From positions 186,001-250,000 of the forward strand of contig NZ_FORV01000006.1 in assembly GCF_900114095.1 (NCBI RefSeq): a stretch of DNA of 64,000 nucleotides. The letters run 5' to 3'. Positions 54,293 through 62,412 of the stretch are shown one piece after another. Below the pieces are notes generated by a model. That model ran no database searches. It was given only the letters and a program-made list of their open reading frames with translations, and had not been told where the DNA came from. This DNA comes from Sphingomonas sp. NFR04 (GTDB taxonomy: Bacteria; Pseudomonadota; Alphaproteobacteria; Sphingomonadales; Sphingomonadaceae). Positions within the stretch are counted from its first letter, which is position 1. Each line of letters starts with the position of its first letter. The position numbers were made by a program, and so were the translations under genes.

Positions 54293-56689
54293 GTGAATCG
54301 CACTTCTGCGACGCTGGCCAATGCGCCGGCATTCGTTGCACTCGCCTGTGTGGGCTTCCTCGTCTCGGCACCCGCCCAGGCCGACGACAAGCACGCGAAG
54401 GACGGCGCCGCCACCAGCGCCGTTGCGGACGACACCGCGCAGGATCGCGACACCATCATCGTCAACGGCCAGCCCTATTCGCCGCACCAGCAGTCGCCCA
54501 AGGCGACGCGTCCGGTCCGCGACACCCCGCAGACCATCACCATCCTCACCAACGAGGTGATCGAGCAGCAGAATCTGCTGACTTTGCGCGACATGCTGGC
54601 GACCGTTCCCGGCATCACCTTCGGTGCGGGCGAAGGCGGCGGCGGTTATGGCGACTCGATCAATCTGCGCGGCTATTCGGCCAATACCGACATCACCGTC
54701 GACGGCATCCGCGACAGCGCGCAATACACCCGCACCGATCCGTTCAACCTCGAGCAGCTCGAAGTCGTCAACGGGCCGAACTCGGTGCAGAACGGCGCGG
54801 GCTCGGTCGGCGGCTCGATCAACATGGTCACCAAGAAGCCGCAGGCGAATACCCGCATCCTCGCCTCGGGCGGCGTCGGCACCGACAATTATTACCGCGG
54901 CACGGTCGATGCCAATGTGCGCGTCAACGATCTGATCGCCTTCCGCCTCAATGCGATGAAGCACGACAACGACGTGCCCGGCCGCGATGTCGAGACGATG
55001 AAGCGCTGGGGCGTGGCGCCCGCGGTGACGATCGGCATCGACAGCCCGACCCGGCTGACCCTGCAATATCTCCACCAGGAAGACGACAACACGCCGCAAT
55101 ATGGCGTGCCCTATTTCTCGGTCGCGGGCGGTTCGCTGCCGGGCGTCAGCCGCGCCAGCTATTACGGCTTCCGCAACGTCGACACGCAGCAGAGCAATGT
55201 CGACCAGGCGACCGCGACCTTCGAGCATCATTTCAACGACCGGGTGACGATCCGCAACGTCACGCGCTGGCAGGATGTGACCCAGCACAGCATCGTCGAT
55301 CCGCCCCAGGGCACCTGGTGCCTGGCGAACGGCCTGACGCCCACCGGCGCGCCGTGCACCGTCGCCTTCACCGGCGCGACCACCGGTACGCTCACCGTTC
55401 CGGCCGGCTATTATTATGCCTCGGGCCCACGCGGGAACACCCGCAACACCCGCAACCAGCTCGCCTATGACCAGGTCGACCTGATGGCGCGGTTCAACAC
55501 CGGCTTCATCGAGCATTCGGTAACACTGGGCGCCTCGGCCAGCTGGGAGAAGTTCGCGCTCTCCGCCGGCAACGTGCTGCGCAATGCCGACGGCACCAGC
55601 CCGTTCCTCTATTACCCGCTGATCAGCATCACCAATCCGAACGCGGTGGTGGCAGGTCCGGCGGCAGCGAGCGGGATCGCGCGGACCTATGGCAGCAATG
55701 TCTATACCGGCCCGATCCACTTCATCGAAAGCGCACGGCAGACCGGCGAGCTGACCAACTATGCCGTCTATCTGTTCGACACGATGAAGCTGGGCGAGCA
55801 TGTCGAGATCAACGGCGGCCTGCGCTGGGAATCCAACGACGGCAGCTACCGCGCCGACACCGTCTCCACCACGGCCGCGACGCTGGGCCAGGTGACGCCG
55901 GGCACGGTCTTCTACAACAGCGACAAGCTGTTCTCCTACCGCGCGGGCCTCGTCTACAAGCCGGTCAAGGCGATCAGCCTCTATGTCGCGTACGGCAACT
56001 CCAAGACTCCATCGAAGACCTCGGTCAACGGTTCGTGCACCGCGCTGACCTGCAACGTCGATCCGGAAACCGCGCGCAACTATGAAGTGGGCGGCAAGGC
56101 CGAAGTGTTCGGCGGGCGGCTGCTGCTCACCGCGGCCGTGTTCCGCAACGAGCGCACCAATTACAAGGTGGCTACCGGCGACCCGCTCGTCCCCGAGCAG
56201 CAGCTCGACGGCAAGTCGCGAGTCGACGGCGTGAGCCTGGGTGCCGTGGGCCAGATCACCAAGGCCTGGTCGGTCACCGCCAACTACACCTATCTCGACG
56301 GCAAGGTGCTGCGCGGCATCGCGAAGAACAGCCCGGCCGGAACGATCGACTATGCCAGGAACGCCGCGCTGCAGTACACGCCGGACCATTCTGGCAGCCT
56401 GTTCACCACCTATCGCCTGCCGTTCGGGCTGACGCTCGGCTACGGCGTTACCTATCAGGGCAAGGCGGCGCTCAACCTGCCGGCGGCGGGTGCGACCCAG
56501 GTGTTCCACAGCCCCGATTACTGGGTCCATAACGCGTTCCTCTCCTACGAGATCACCCGCGCGCTGTCGGCGCAGGTGAACGTGAAGAACGCGACCGACT
56601 CGCTCTACTACACCCGGATCCGCAACAATGGCTGGGCGACCCCGGGCGACGGCCGCTCGGCGGTGCTGAGCCTCAACTATCGCTTCTGA
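54293..56689 (+). CDS. fiu: TonB-dependent catecholate siderophore receptor, Fiu-like
   Basis: A 798-aa outer-membrane iron-siderophore transporter. The signal ends APAQA. The plug has RDTPQTITILTNEVIEQQN, INLRGYSANTDITVDGIRDS and GAGSVGGSINMVTKKP. The barrel closes VLSLNYRF with terminal Phe. GTG 54293 follows AAAGGGGAA. Plug motifs match Fiu/siderophore receptors. Fur-like boxes upstream and a PiuC/YbiX-type hydroxylase downstream, its usual partner, agree. Confidence 0.93.
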   Translation: MNRTSATLANAPAFVALACVGFLVSAPAQADDKHAKDGAATSAVADDTAQDRDTIIVNGQPYSPHQQSPKATRPVRDTPQTITILTNEVIEQQNLLTLRDMLATVPGITFGAGEGGGGYGDSINLRGYSANTDITVDGIRDSAQYTRTDPFNLEQLEVVNGPNSVQNGAGSVGGSINMVTKKPQANTRILASGGVGTDNYYRGTVDANVRVNDLIAFRLNAMKHDNDVPGRDVETMKRWGVAPAVTIGIDSPTRLTLQYLHQEDDNTPQYGVPYFSVAGGSLPGVSRASYYGFRNVDTQQSNVDQATATFEHHFNDRVTIRNVTRWQDVTQHSIVDPPQGTWCLANGLTPTGAPCTVAFTGATTGTLTVPAGYYYASGPRGNTRNTRNQLAYDQVDLMARFNTGFIEHSVTLGASASWEKFALSAGNVLRNADGTSPFLYYPLISITNPNAVVAGPAAASGIARTYGSNVYTGPIHFIESARQTGELTNYAVYLFDTMKLGEHVEINGGLRWESNDGSYRADTVSTTAATLGQVTPGTVFYNSDKLFSYRAGLVYKPVKAISLYVAYGNSKTPSKTSVNGSCTALTCNVDPETARNYEVGGKAEVFGGRLLLTAAVFRNERTNYKVATGDPLVPEQQLDGKSRVDGVSLGAVGQITKAWSVTANYTYLDGKVLRGIAKNSPAGTIDYARNAALQYTPDHSGSLFTTYRLPFGLTLGYGVTYQGKAALNLPAAGATQVFHSPDYWVHNAFLSYEITRALSAQVNVKNATDSLYYTRIRNNGWATPGDGRSAVLSLNYRF

Positions 56690-56712
56690 TCGCGAAGGCC
56701 GCGACCCCTCGG

Positions 56713-56751
56713 CCCCTTCCGGCTTCCCTGCCGGGAGGGGCGCTTCTTTTC
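56713..56751 (+). terminator. probable terminator after siderophore receptor
   Basis: An 11-bp stem CCCCTTCCGGC/GCCGGGAGGGG with one mismatch and a 6-base loop, followed by CGCTTCTTTTCT. It lies 23 bases after the stop. Confidence 0.75.
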
Positions 56752-56831
56752 TCCGCCCTTGATCTGGCGCATGTCCCGCAGGGCGGCGAGCGATCACAGG
56801 ACAGGACCCTTCCCCGCGCAGGAGTGTGTGC

Positions 56832-57515
56832 ATGCTGATCCCGATCCCCGACCTGCTGTCGCCCGCCGAGCTTGCCCGCGTGCGTGCGTTGGTGGATGCG
56901 GCGGAATGGGTCGACGGCAACGTCACCTCGGGTCCGCAGGCAGCGCTCGCCAAGCGCAACGAGCAGCTGCCCGAGACGCACCCGGCGGCGCGCGAGGCGG
57001 GGGCGATCATCCTCGACGCGCTGGCACGCTCGCCCCTGTTCATCGCCGCGGCGCTGCCGCTCAAGATCTTCCCGCCCCTGTTCAACCGCTATGCCGGCGG
57101 CCAGAATTTCGGGTTGCACGTCGACAATGCCGTGCGCATCCAGCGCGGCAGCGAGTTCCGCGTGCGCTCGGACCTGTCGATGACCGTGTTCCTGGAAGAT
57201 CCGCACGCCTATGACGGCGGCGAGCTGCTGATCGAGGGGCTGTTCGGTGCGCAATCGGTCAAGCTGCCGGCGGGCCATGCGATCCTCTATCCGTCGTCGA
57301 GCCTGCACCGGGTGACCCCGGTGACCAGCGGCGCCCGGGTCGCCAGCTTCTTCTGGCTGCAATCGATGGTGCGGGACGACGGCGCGCGGCGGATCCTGTT
57401 CGACCTCGACCGCTCGATCCAGGGCCTGGTCGGCGAAGTCGGGCAGGGCCATGCCGAGGTGGTGGCGCTGACGGGGGTGTACCACAATCTGCTGCGCCGC
57501 TGGGCGGACGCGTAA
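56832..57515 (+). CDS. piuC: PKHD-type Fe(II)/2-oxoglutarate hydroxylase (PiuC/YbiX)
   Basis: A 227-aa non-haem iron dioxygenase. Iron ligands are His96 and Asp98 in GLHVDNAV and His159 in SSLHRVTPV; Arg169 should bind 2-oxoglutarate. NVTSGPQAALAKRNEQL and the C-terminal HNLLRRWA are typical of the family. It is linked to siderophore receptors in many genomes; its substrate is not settled. ATG 56832 follows GGAG by 8 bases. Confidence 0.93.
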   Translation: MLIPIPDLLSPAELARVRALVDAAEWVDGNVTSGPQAALAKRNEQLPETHPAAREAGAIILDALARSPLFIAAALPLKIFPPLFNRYAGGQNFGLHVDNAVRIQRGSEFRVRSDLSMTVFLEDPHAYDGGELLIEGLFGAQSVKLPAGHAILYPSSSLHRVTPVTSGARVASFFWLQSMVRDDGARRILFDLDRSIQGLVGEVGQGHAEVVALTGVYHNLLRRWADA

Positions 57516-57570
57516 GGGCGGCACGTTCGGCCAGCCGGCAACGACAGGGCGGCGCGGACGTTCTCCCGCC

Positions 57571-58122
57571 ATGCCGGCCGATCCTCCCCAAACCGCCACC
57601 GTCGTCACCAGTCGCGCGATCCGTGCCGGGCACGAGCAGGATTTCGAGCGCTGGGCGGCGGCGCTGGGCGACCTTGCCGAGGCCGCGCCGGGCTATCGCG
57701 CGGCGATCCGGCTCGGGCAGACCGCCGGCTTCCAGCACCTACTGTTCCGCTTCGACGATCGCGCAAGCGCCGAGGCATGGCATGACAGCGACGCGGTGCG
57801 CGCGCATGTCGCCGTCGCGGACGGCTGGTCCACGGCGCTCCGCCAGATCCAGACCGGCGACCGCATCGCCTTCGACCTGCCGAGCGACGCCAGCGCGAGC
57901 AAGTGGAAGCGCTTCGTCACCACCTGGCTGACGGTATTCCCGGTACTGCTGCTCGTCAGCCTCGGCGTGCGGACCGTGTTGAAGGACGTGCCGCTACCGC
58001 TCCAGCTGCTGCCCTCGTCGCTGCTGCTCACCGCGACGCTGCAATGGATCATCTTGCCCCGCCTGCAGCGCTACACCCGCTTCTGGCTGTTGCAGGACAG
58101 CTCAGGCCGCTTGCAGACCTGA
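57571..58122 (+). CDS. ABM-domain protein with C-terminal membrane region
   Basis: A 183-aa protein with an antibiotic-biosynthesis-monooxygenase (dimeric ferredoxin-like) domain at residues 8-105 (AIRAGHEQDFERWAAALGDL, GFQHLLFRFDD). Two membrane spans follow (TWLTVFPVLLLVSLGV and LPSSLLLTATLQWIILP). This arrangement is the COG3224 type. Activity is unknown; some ABM proteins degrade haem or act on quinones. No strong ribosome-binding site. Confidence 0.82.
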   Translation: MPADPPQTATVVTSRAIRAGHEQDFERWAAALGDLAEAAPGYRAAIRLGQTAGFQHLLFRFDDRASAEAWHDSDAVRAHVAVADGWSTALRQIQTGDRIAFDLPSDASASKWKRFVTTWLTVFPVLLLVSLGVRTVLKDVPLPLQLLPSSLLLTATLQWIILPRLQRYTRFWLLQDSSGRLQT

Positions 58123-58190
58123 GCGCTGACGCCCCCGCGGGTGCGCGTGTTTGTCCGCGCGCTGCGCTGGCGGCTGGAGAGCAGGCCCTG

Positions 58191-58322
58191 ATCCTCCCCC
58201 GCCAGGGGGAGGTGACCCGCGTCAGCGGGGCGGAGGGGGAGGACGCACGACGGTTCGAGAGGGTCTGGCATCCTCCCCCTCCGTCGCGCTTTGCGCGCCA
58301 CCTCCCCCTGGCGGGGGAGGAT
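58191..58322. repeat. palindromic element, group C, copy 4
   Basis: Arms and inner hairpins as in 52857-52987, with a different central spacer. It lies between the convergent ABM and cobS genes, ending 9 bases before the cobS stop. Confidence 0.88.
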
Positions 58323-58330
58323 AGGCCAGC

Positions 58331-59335
58331 TTAGGCCCGGCCGACCACGCTCTCCGGCAGGTCCTTGCCGAACACGCGCTGGTAATATTCGGCCACCTGC
58401 GCCCGTTCCGCATCGTCGCACTTGTTGAGGAACGACAGGCGGAAGGCGAAGCCGATGTCGCCGAAGATCAGCGCGTTCTGCGCCCAGGTGATCACGGTGC
58501 GCGGGCTCATCACCGTCGAGATGTCGCCGTTGATGAAGCCGCGGCGGGTCAGCTCGGCCACGCGGACCATGTTCTCCACCGTCTCCTTGCCGCCCGGCTT
58601 GTCATATTCGCCGGACTTGGCGAGCACGATCCGCGCCTCGGTGGCGGCGGGCAGATAGTTGAGCGTGACGACGATGTTCCAGCGGTCCATCTGGCCCTGG
58701 TTGATCTGCTGCGTGCCGTGATACAGGCCGCTGGTGTCGCCCAGGCCCACCGTGTTGGCGGTGGCGAACAGGCGGAACCAGGGGCTCGGGCGGATCACCC
58801 GGTTCTGGTCGAGCAGGGTCAGCTTGCCCTCGGTCTCCAGCACGCGCTGGATGACGAACATCACGTCCGGGCGACCCGCATCATATTCGTCGAACACCAG
58901 GGCTGTCGGGGTCTGCAGCGCCCAGGGCAGCAGGCCTTCGCGAAATTCGGTAATCTGCTGGCCGTCCTTGAGCACGATCGCGTCGCGGCCGATCAGGTCG
59001 ATGCGGCTGATATGCGCGTCGAGGTTGATGCGGATGCACGGCCAGTTGAGCCGCGCCGCCACCTGCTCGATGTGCGAGGATTTGCCGGTGCCGTGATAGC
59101 CCTGGATCATCACGCGGCGATTGTGCGCAAAGCCGGCCAGCACCGCGAGGGTGGTGTCCGGATCGAACACATAGGCGGGGTCCAGATCGGGCACGCGCTC
59201 GTCCGCTTCGCTGAACGCGGGGACTTCCATGTCGATGTCGATCCCGAACAGGTCGCGCACCTTCACCATCTTGTCGGGCGCGTCGAGGATCGTGGTTTCC
59301 CGGCTGTCGGGCTGGGTGTTGGGGATGTCGGCCAT
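58331..59335 (-). CDS. cobS: CobS-like AAA+ ATPase
   Basis: A 334-aa MoxR-type AAA+ protein, the ATPase partner of CobT. Walker A is GYHGTGKSSHIE, Walker B is ALVFDEYDAGRPDV, sensor 1 is LFATANTVGLGDTSG, and the N-terminus VRDLFGIDIDMEVPAFS is the CobS signature. The start at 59335 (MADIPNTQ) follows AAGGA. It is on the opposite strand to cobT, 5.7 kb away, where these genes are often adjacent. Confidence 0.94.
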   Translation of the reverse strand: MADIPNTQPDSRETTILDAPDKMVKVRDLFGIDIDMEVPAFSEADERVPDLDPAYVFDPDTTLAVLAGFAHNRRVMIQGYHGTGKSSHIEQVAARLNWPCIRINLDAHISRIDLIGRDAIVLKDGQQITEFREGLLPWALQTPTALVFDEYDAGRPDVMFVIQRVLETEGKLTLLDQNRVIRPSPWFRLFATANTVGLGDTSGLYHGTQQINQGQMDRWNIVVTLNYLPAATEARIVLAKSGEYDKPGGKETVENMVRVAELTRRGFINGDISTVMSPRTVITWAQNALIFGDIGFAFRLSFLNKCDDAERAQVAEYYQRVFGKDLPESVVGRA

Positions 59336-59408
59336 ATCAAATCCTTCAGTCGCACCGGACCTAGTGGCTTGTTTGCCGCACTGCAACCGCATGTCCAAAG
59401 GGGAGGGT

Positions 59409-60089
59409 TCAGGCGCCGATCTTGGGCGGCAGCAGGAACAGCGTGGCGAAGGCGGCTGCGCGGCCTTGGTCGCCTTCGACAACGAACCTGCCCTCGGCGA
59501 GTGCCATGGGCAGCGGCATGACCCCGAACAATACCGGCAGGAAGTCATTGGGTTCGCCGACGAACACCGCTTCGGTGTCGGCGAGCGTGCCACGGTCGAT
59601 CGCCAGCGCACCATCGTGCACGGTGACACGATAGGTCTCCTCGCCCAGTCGAAAGCCGATGCGGCCCGCCCAGCCCGCGGCCTTGTCCGGCAGCAGCAGC
59701 ATGCGCAGCGCCAGCATCAGCGAGACGCGCGAGAAAGGGAGCGAGGGATCGTGCCGCGGCGAGCGTAGCGCCCAGCGGCCCATCGCCATCACCACCGGCT
59801 CGGCCTCATATCCCCAGGGGGTGAGCGCATAGACCTGCACGCTCGCCGGCGGCGGCAGCTTCTCGCGCACGACGATCCCGTCTGCCTCCAGCCCCTGCAG
59901 CCGTTGGGTGAGCACATTGGCGCTGAGCCCCGGCAGCCCGGCGCGAATCTCGCCGAAGCGGCGCGGGCCGAGCAGCAATTCGCGGATGATCAGCAGCGCC
60001 CAGCGCTCGCCGACGAACTCCAGCGCGAGCGCGGTGCCGCAGGCATCCTCATAGCGGCGCTTGGGGTTGGTTATATTTTCTAACTTCAC
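59409..60089 (-). CDS. HxlR-type transcriptional regulator with SCP2-like C-terminal domain
   Basis: A 226-aa regulator. Residues 15-105 are an HxlR winged helix (EFVGERWALLIIRELLLGPR, LPGLSANVLTQRLQGLEADG). Residues about 125-220 (RLGEETYRVTVHDGALAIDR, GRFVVEGDQGRAAAF) resemble the SCP2 lipid-binding domain found in some HxlR proteins and may bind a hydrophobic effector. GTG start at 60089 with no clear ribosome-binding site. It is divergent from the VOC/GST run and is its likely regulator. Confidence 0.85.
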   Translation of the reverse strand: MKLENITNPKRRYEDACGTALALEFVGERWALLIIRELLLGPRRFGEIRAGLPGLSANVLTQRLQGLEADGIVVREKLPPPASVQVYALTPWGYEAEPVVMAMGRWALRSPRHDPSLPFSRVSLMLALRMLLLPDKAAGWAGRIGFRLGEETYRVTVHDGALAIDRGTLADTEAVFVGEPNDFLPVLFGVMPLPMALAEGRFVVEGDQGRAAAFATLFLLPPKIGA

Positions 60090-60168
60090 GGTTGTGTTTT
60101 AGGATCAGGCGCGGCACGAATCAAGCAGCGCGCGACTCGAAGGCGCTGCACAAAGGGGAGAGACAGCG

Positions 60169-60600
60169 ATGCCGAACGCCGTGTTCGTGAACCTGCCGGT
60201 GGCCGATGTGCCGCTCGCGACCGCCTTCTACGAAGCGATCGGCTGCACCAGGAACGTGCAGTTCAGCGGGCCGACCGCGAGCGCGATGGTGCTGTCGGAA
60301 TCGCTCACCTTCATGCTGCTCCACCGCGACTTCTTCCAGACCTTCACGCCGCGCGCGGTTGCCGATGCGACCACGACGACCGAGGTGCTGATCGCACTGC
60401 CGCTCGACGATCGCACCGCGGTCGATGCGCTGGTCGAGAAAGCGGCGGCAGCGGGTGGCTCGGGCGACATCCGGCCGGTGCAGGACATGGGGTTCATGTA
60501 CGGCCGCACCTTCACCGATCCCGACGGCCATATCTTCGAGCCGTTCCACATGGACATGGCCGCCGCCGCCGAAGCGATGGCGCAGGCGGAGCCGGCCTGA
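60169..60600 (+). CDS. VOC-family (glyoxalase-like) protein 1
   Basis: A 143-aa vicinal-oxygen-chelate protein. The betaalphabeta-betabetabeta pattern starts AVFVNLPVADVPLATAFYEA and ends FTDPDGHIFEPFHMDM with the metal-type Glu. AAAGGGGAGAGA precedes the ATG. It leads a six-gene run of small detoxification-type proteins, with a 3-base gap to the next gene. Confidence 0.86.
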   Translation: MPNAVFVNLPVADVPLATAFYEAIGCTRNVQFSGPTASAMVLSESLTFMLLHRDFFQTFTPRAVADATTTTEVLIALPLDDRTAVDALVEKAAAAGGSGDIRPVQDMGFMYGRTFTDPDGHIFEPFHMDMAAAAEAMAQAEPA

Positions 60601-60603
60601 GCC

Positions 60604-61086
60604 ATGGCGCAGAAGATCGTCCCCTGCCTGTGGTTCGACGGCGCCGCCGAGGAGGCAGCGCGCTTCTACGTTTCGCTGCTGCCGGATAGCCGGATCGACA
60701 AGGTGGTCCGCGCGCCCGCAGCCTATCCCGCCGGAGAGGCGGACGCGGTGCTGGTGGTGGAGTTCACGCTGGCGGGCCTGCGCTACATCGCGCTCAATGG
60801 CGGCCCGCAGGCGCGGTTCAATGATTCCGTCTCGTTCCAGATCCACACCGAGGACCAGGCCGAAACCGATCGGCTGTGGGATGCGATCACCGCCCATGGC
60901 GGGGCCGAGCGCGACTGCAGCTGGTGCGAGGATCGCTGGGGGCTGCGCTGGCAGATCGTGCCGCGCCGGCTGGGCGAGCTGATGGCCGATTCCGACCGGG
61001 CACGCGCCGCCCGCGCGATGCAGGCAATGATGACGATGCGCAAGATCGACATCGCCGCCCTCGAGGCGGCCGCCGAGCCGGCTTGA
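60604..61086 (+). CDS. VOC-family protein 2 (PhnB/3-demethylubiquinone methyltransferase-like)
   Basis: A 160-aa protein of the PhnB-like VOC branch: IVPCLWFDGAAEEAARFYVS, FTLAGLRYIALNGGP, WCEDRWGLRWQIVPRRLGEL. Despite the family name, methyltransferase activity is not expected. Second gene of the run. Confidence 0.86.
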   Translation: MAQKIVPCLWFDGAAEEAARFYVSLLPDSRIDKVVRAPAAYPAGEADAVLVVEFTLAGLRYIALNGGPQARFNDSVSFQIHTEDQAETDRLWDAITAHGGAERDCSWCEDRWGLRWQIVPRRLGELMADSDRARAARAMQAMMTMRKIDIAALEAAAEPA

Positions 61087-61105
61087 GCCAAAGAGGAGAT
61101 CGACC

Positions 61106-61336
61106 ATGTCGTTCCAGGCCTATCTCGACAATATCCAGGCCAAGACCGGCCGCAGCCCTGACGATTTCCGCAGCTACGCCGCCGAGAAGGGCTGGGCCGA
61201 TGCTTCCGGCTTGCGCGCAGGCGTGAAGGCTGGGGCGATCGTCGCCGATCTCAAGGAACAGTTCGGACTGGGGCACGGCCACGCGATGGCGATCGTCGCG
61301 TTGCTCAAGGGTGCCAAGCGCGAAGGCGATGCCTGA
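61106..61336 (+). CDS. DUF4287 protein
   Basis: A 76-aa protein of DUF4287 (MSFQAYLDNIQAKTGRSPDD, LGHGHAMAIVALLKG). The family occurs alone or fused to DUF5655; function unknown. AAAGAGGAGA precedes the ATG. Third gene of the run. Confidence 0.88.
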   Translation: MSFQAYLDNIQAKTGRSPDDFRSYAAEKGWADASGLRAGVKAGAIVADLKEQFGLGHGHAMAIVALLKGAKREGDA

Positions 61337-61354
61337 ACCGGAGGAGAGGATAGC

Positions 61355-62026
61355 ATGCCTGTGGTTTCCGAAAGCCCGATCGAGATCGTCACCCTGGACT
61401 GGGTGCCGGACTTTGCGCGTGGCTATGTCCGCGACTTCCGCGTCCGTTGGGCGCTGGAGGAGGCCGGGATCGGCTATCGCACCGATCCGATCAGCACGGT
61501 GGACCGGCCGGCGGCCTATTTCGCCGAACAGCCCTTCGGCCAAGTGCCCGCCTATCGCGAGGGGGATGTGCGGATGTTCGAATCGGGCGCGATCGTGCTG
61601 CACATCGCCGAGCGCTCCGAAGAGCTGCTGCCGCGCGATCCGGTTGGCCGGGCGCGGGCGCTCAGCTGGACGGTCGCGGCACTCAACAGCGTCGAGCCGA
61701 TGCTGATGGAGCTCGCCACGGTCGACAGGTTCGCGCAAGGCGAAGAATGGGCGCGGCTGCGCCGGCCCAGCCTGGTCGCGGATGTCGACAAGCGGCTCGG
61801 CCACCTTGCCGCGGCCCTGGGCGACCGCGACTATCTGGAGGGCCGCTTCACCGCTGGGGACTTGCTGATGGCCTCGGCACTGCGGATGCTCGACCATACG
61901 GACATGCTGGCCGCGCATCCGGCGCTGGCGGCCTATCAGCGGCGCTGTCTCGCACGCCCGGCTTTCGGTGCAGCGATCGCGGCGCAGCTCGAGGACCTGC
62001 GGGCCGAGATGCCCGTACCAGCCTGA
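61355..62026 (+). CDS. glutathione S-transferase family protein
   Basis: A 223-aa GST. N-terminal thioredoxin-like domain: VRDFRVRWALEEAGIGYRTD, FGQVPAYREGDVRMFESGAI with the ES pair that holds the gamma-Glu of glutathione. C-terminal helical domain: GRFTAGDLLMASALRML. The usual catalytic Ser/Cys/Tyr position is occupied by residues around FARGYV, so the activity is uncertain. GGAGGAGA precedes the ATG. Confidence 0.88.
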   Translation: MPVVSESPIEIVTLDWVPDFARGYVRDFRVRWALEEAGIGYRTDPISTVDRPAAYFAEQPFGQVPAYREGDVRMFESGAIVLHIAERSEELLPRDPVGRARALSWTVAALNSVEPMLMELATVDRFAQGEEWARLRRPSLVADVDKRLGHLAAALGDRDYLEGRFTAGDLLMASALRMLDHTDMLAAHPALAAYQRRCLARPAFGAAIAAQLEDLRAEMPVPA

Positions 62027-62038
62027 GGGAGCACGACC

Positions 62039-62395
62039 ATGGCCTATCTCGACGGATATGTGATCCCGGTGCCCGAGGCGAAGAAGGAAGAATATCGCGC
62101 GCTGTCGGAAGTGACGGCCGAGCTGTTCCTCAAGTTCGGCGCGACGCGGGTGATGGAGACGTGGAGCGAGGACGTGCCGCACGGCACCGCCACCGATTTC
62201 TACCGCGCGACGCTGGCCGAGGAGGGCGAGGCGGTGGTCTTCGCCTGGGTGCTGTGGCCCGACAAGCCGACGCGGGATGCCGGCTGGGGCAAGCTGATGG
62301 AAGCGCCCGAAATGCAGGGGCGGACGATGCCGTTCGACGGCAAGCGCATGTTCTGGGGCGGATTCGAGCCGATCGTCGATCGCGGCGACGGCTGA
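62039..62395 (+). CDS. DUF1428 protein
   Basis: A 118-aa dimeric alpha+beta barrel-type protein (DUF1428), with MAYLDGYVIPVPEAKKEEYR, FGATRVMETWSEDVPHG and KRMFWGGFEPIVD. The family is often found with VOC proteins; function unknown. Fifth gene of the run. Confidence 0.9.
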   Translation: MAYLDGYVIPVPEAKKEEYRALSEVTAELFLKFGATRVMETWSEDVPHGTATDFYRATLAEEGEAVVFAWVLWPDKPTRDAGWGKLMEAPEMQGRTMPFDGKRMFWGGFEPIVDRGDG

Positions 62396-62412
62396 CGGCA
62401 GGGGAGAGCAAC

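Noticed and set aside
54278..57085. A 935-codon open frame on the minus strand, and similar long antisense frames opposite GH3, topA, hisD and others
   Set aside because: They lie exactly opposite well-recognised genes, are rich in Arg, Ala, His and Gln, and show no domain. High GC third positions leave antisense frames open.
50765..59335. Evidence for a cobalamin biosynthesis cluster
   Set aside because: Only CobS-like and CobT-like genes are present; no cobN or other corrin genes lie in the window.
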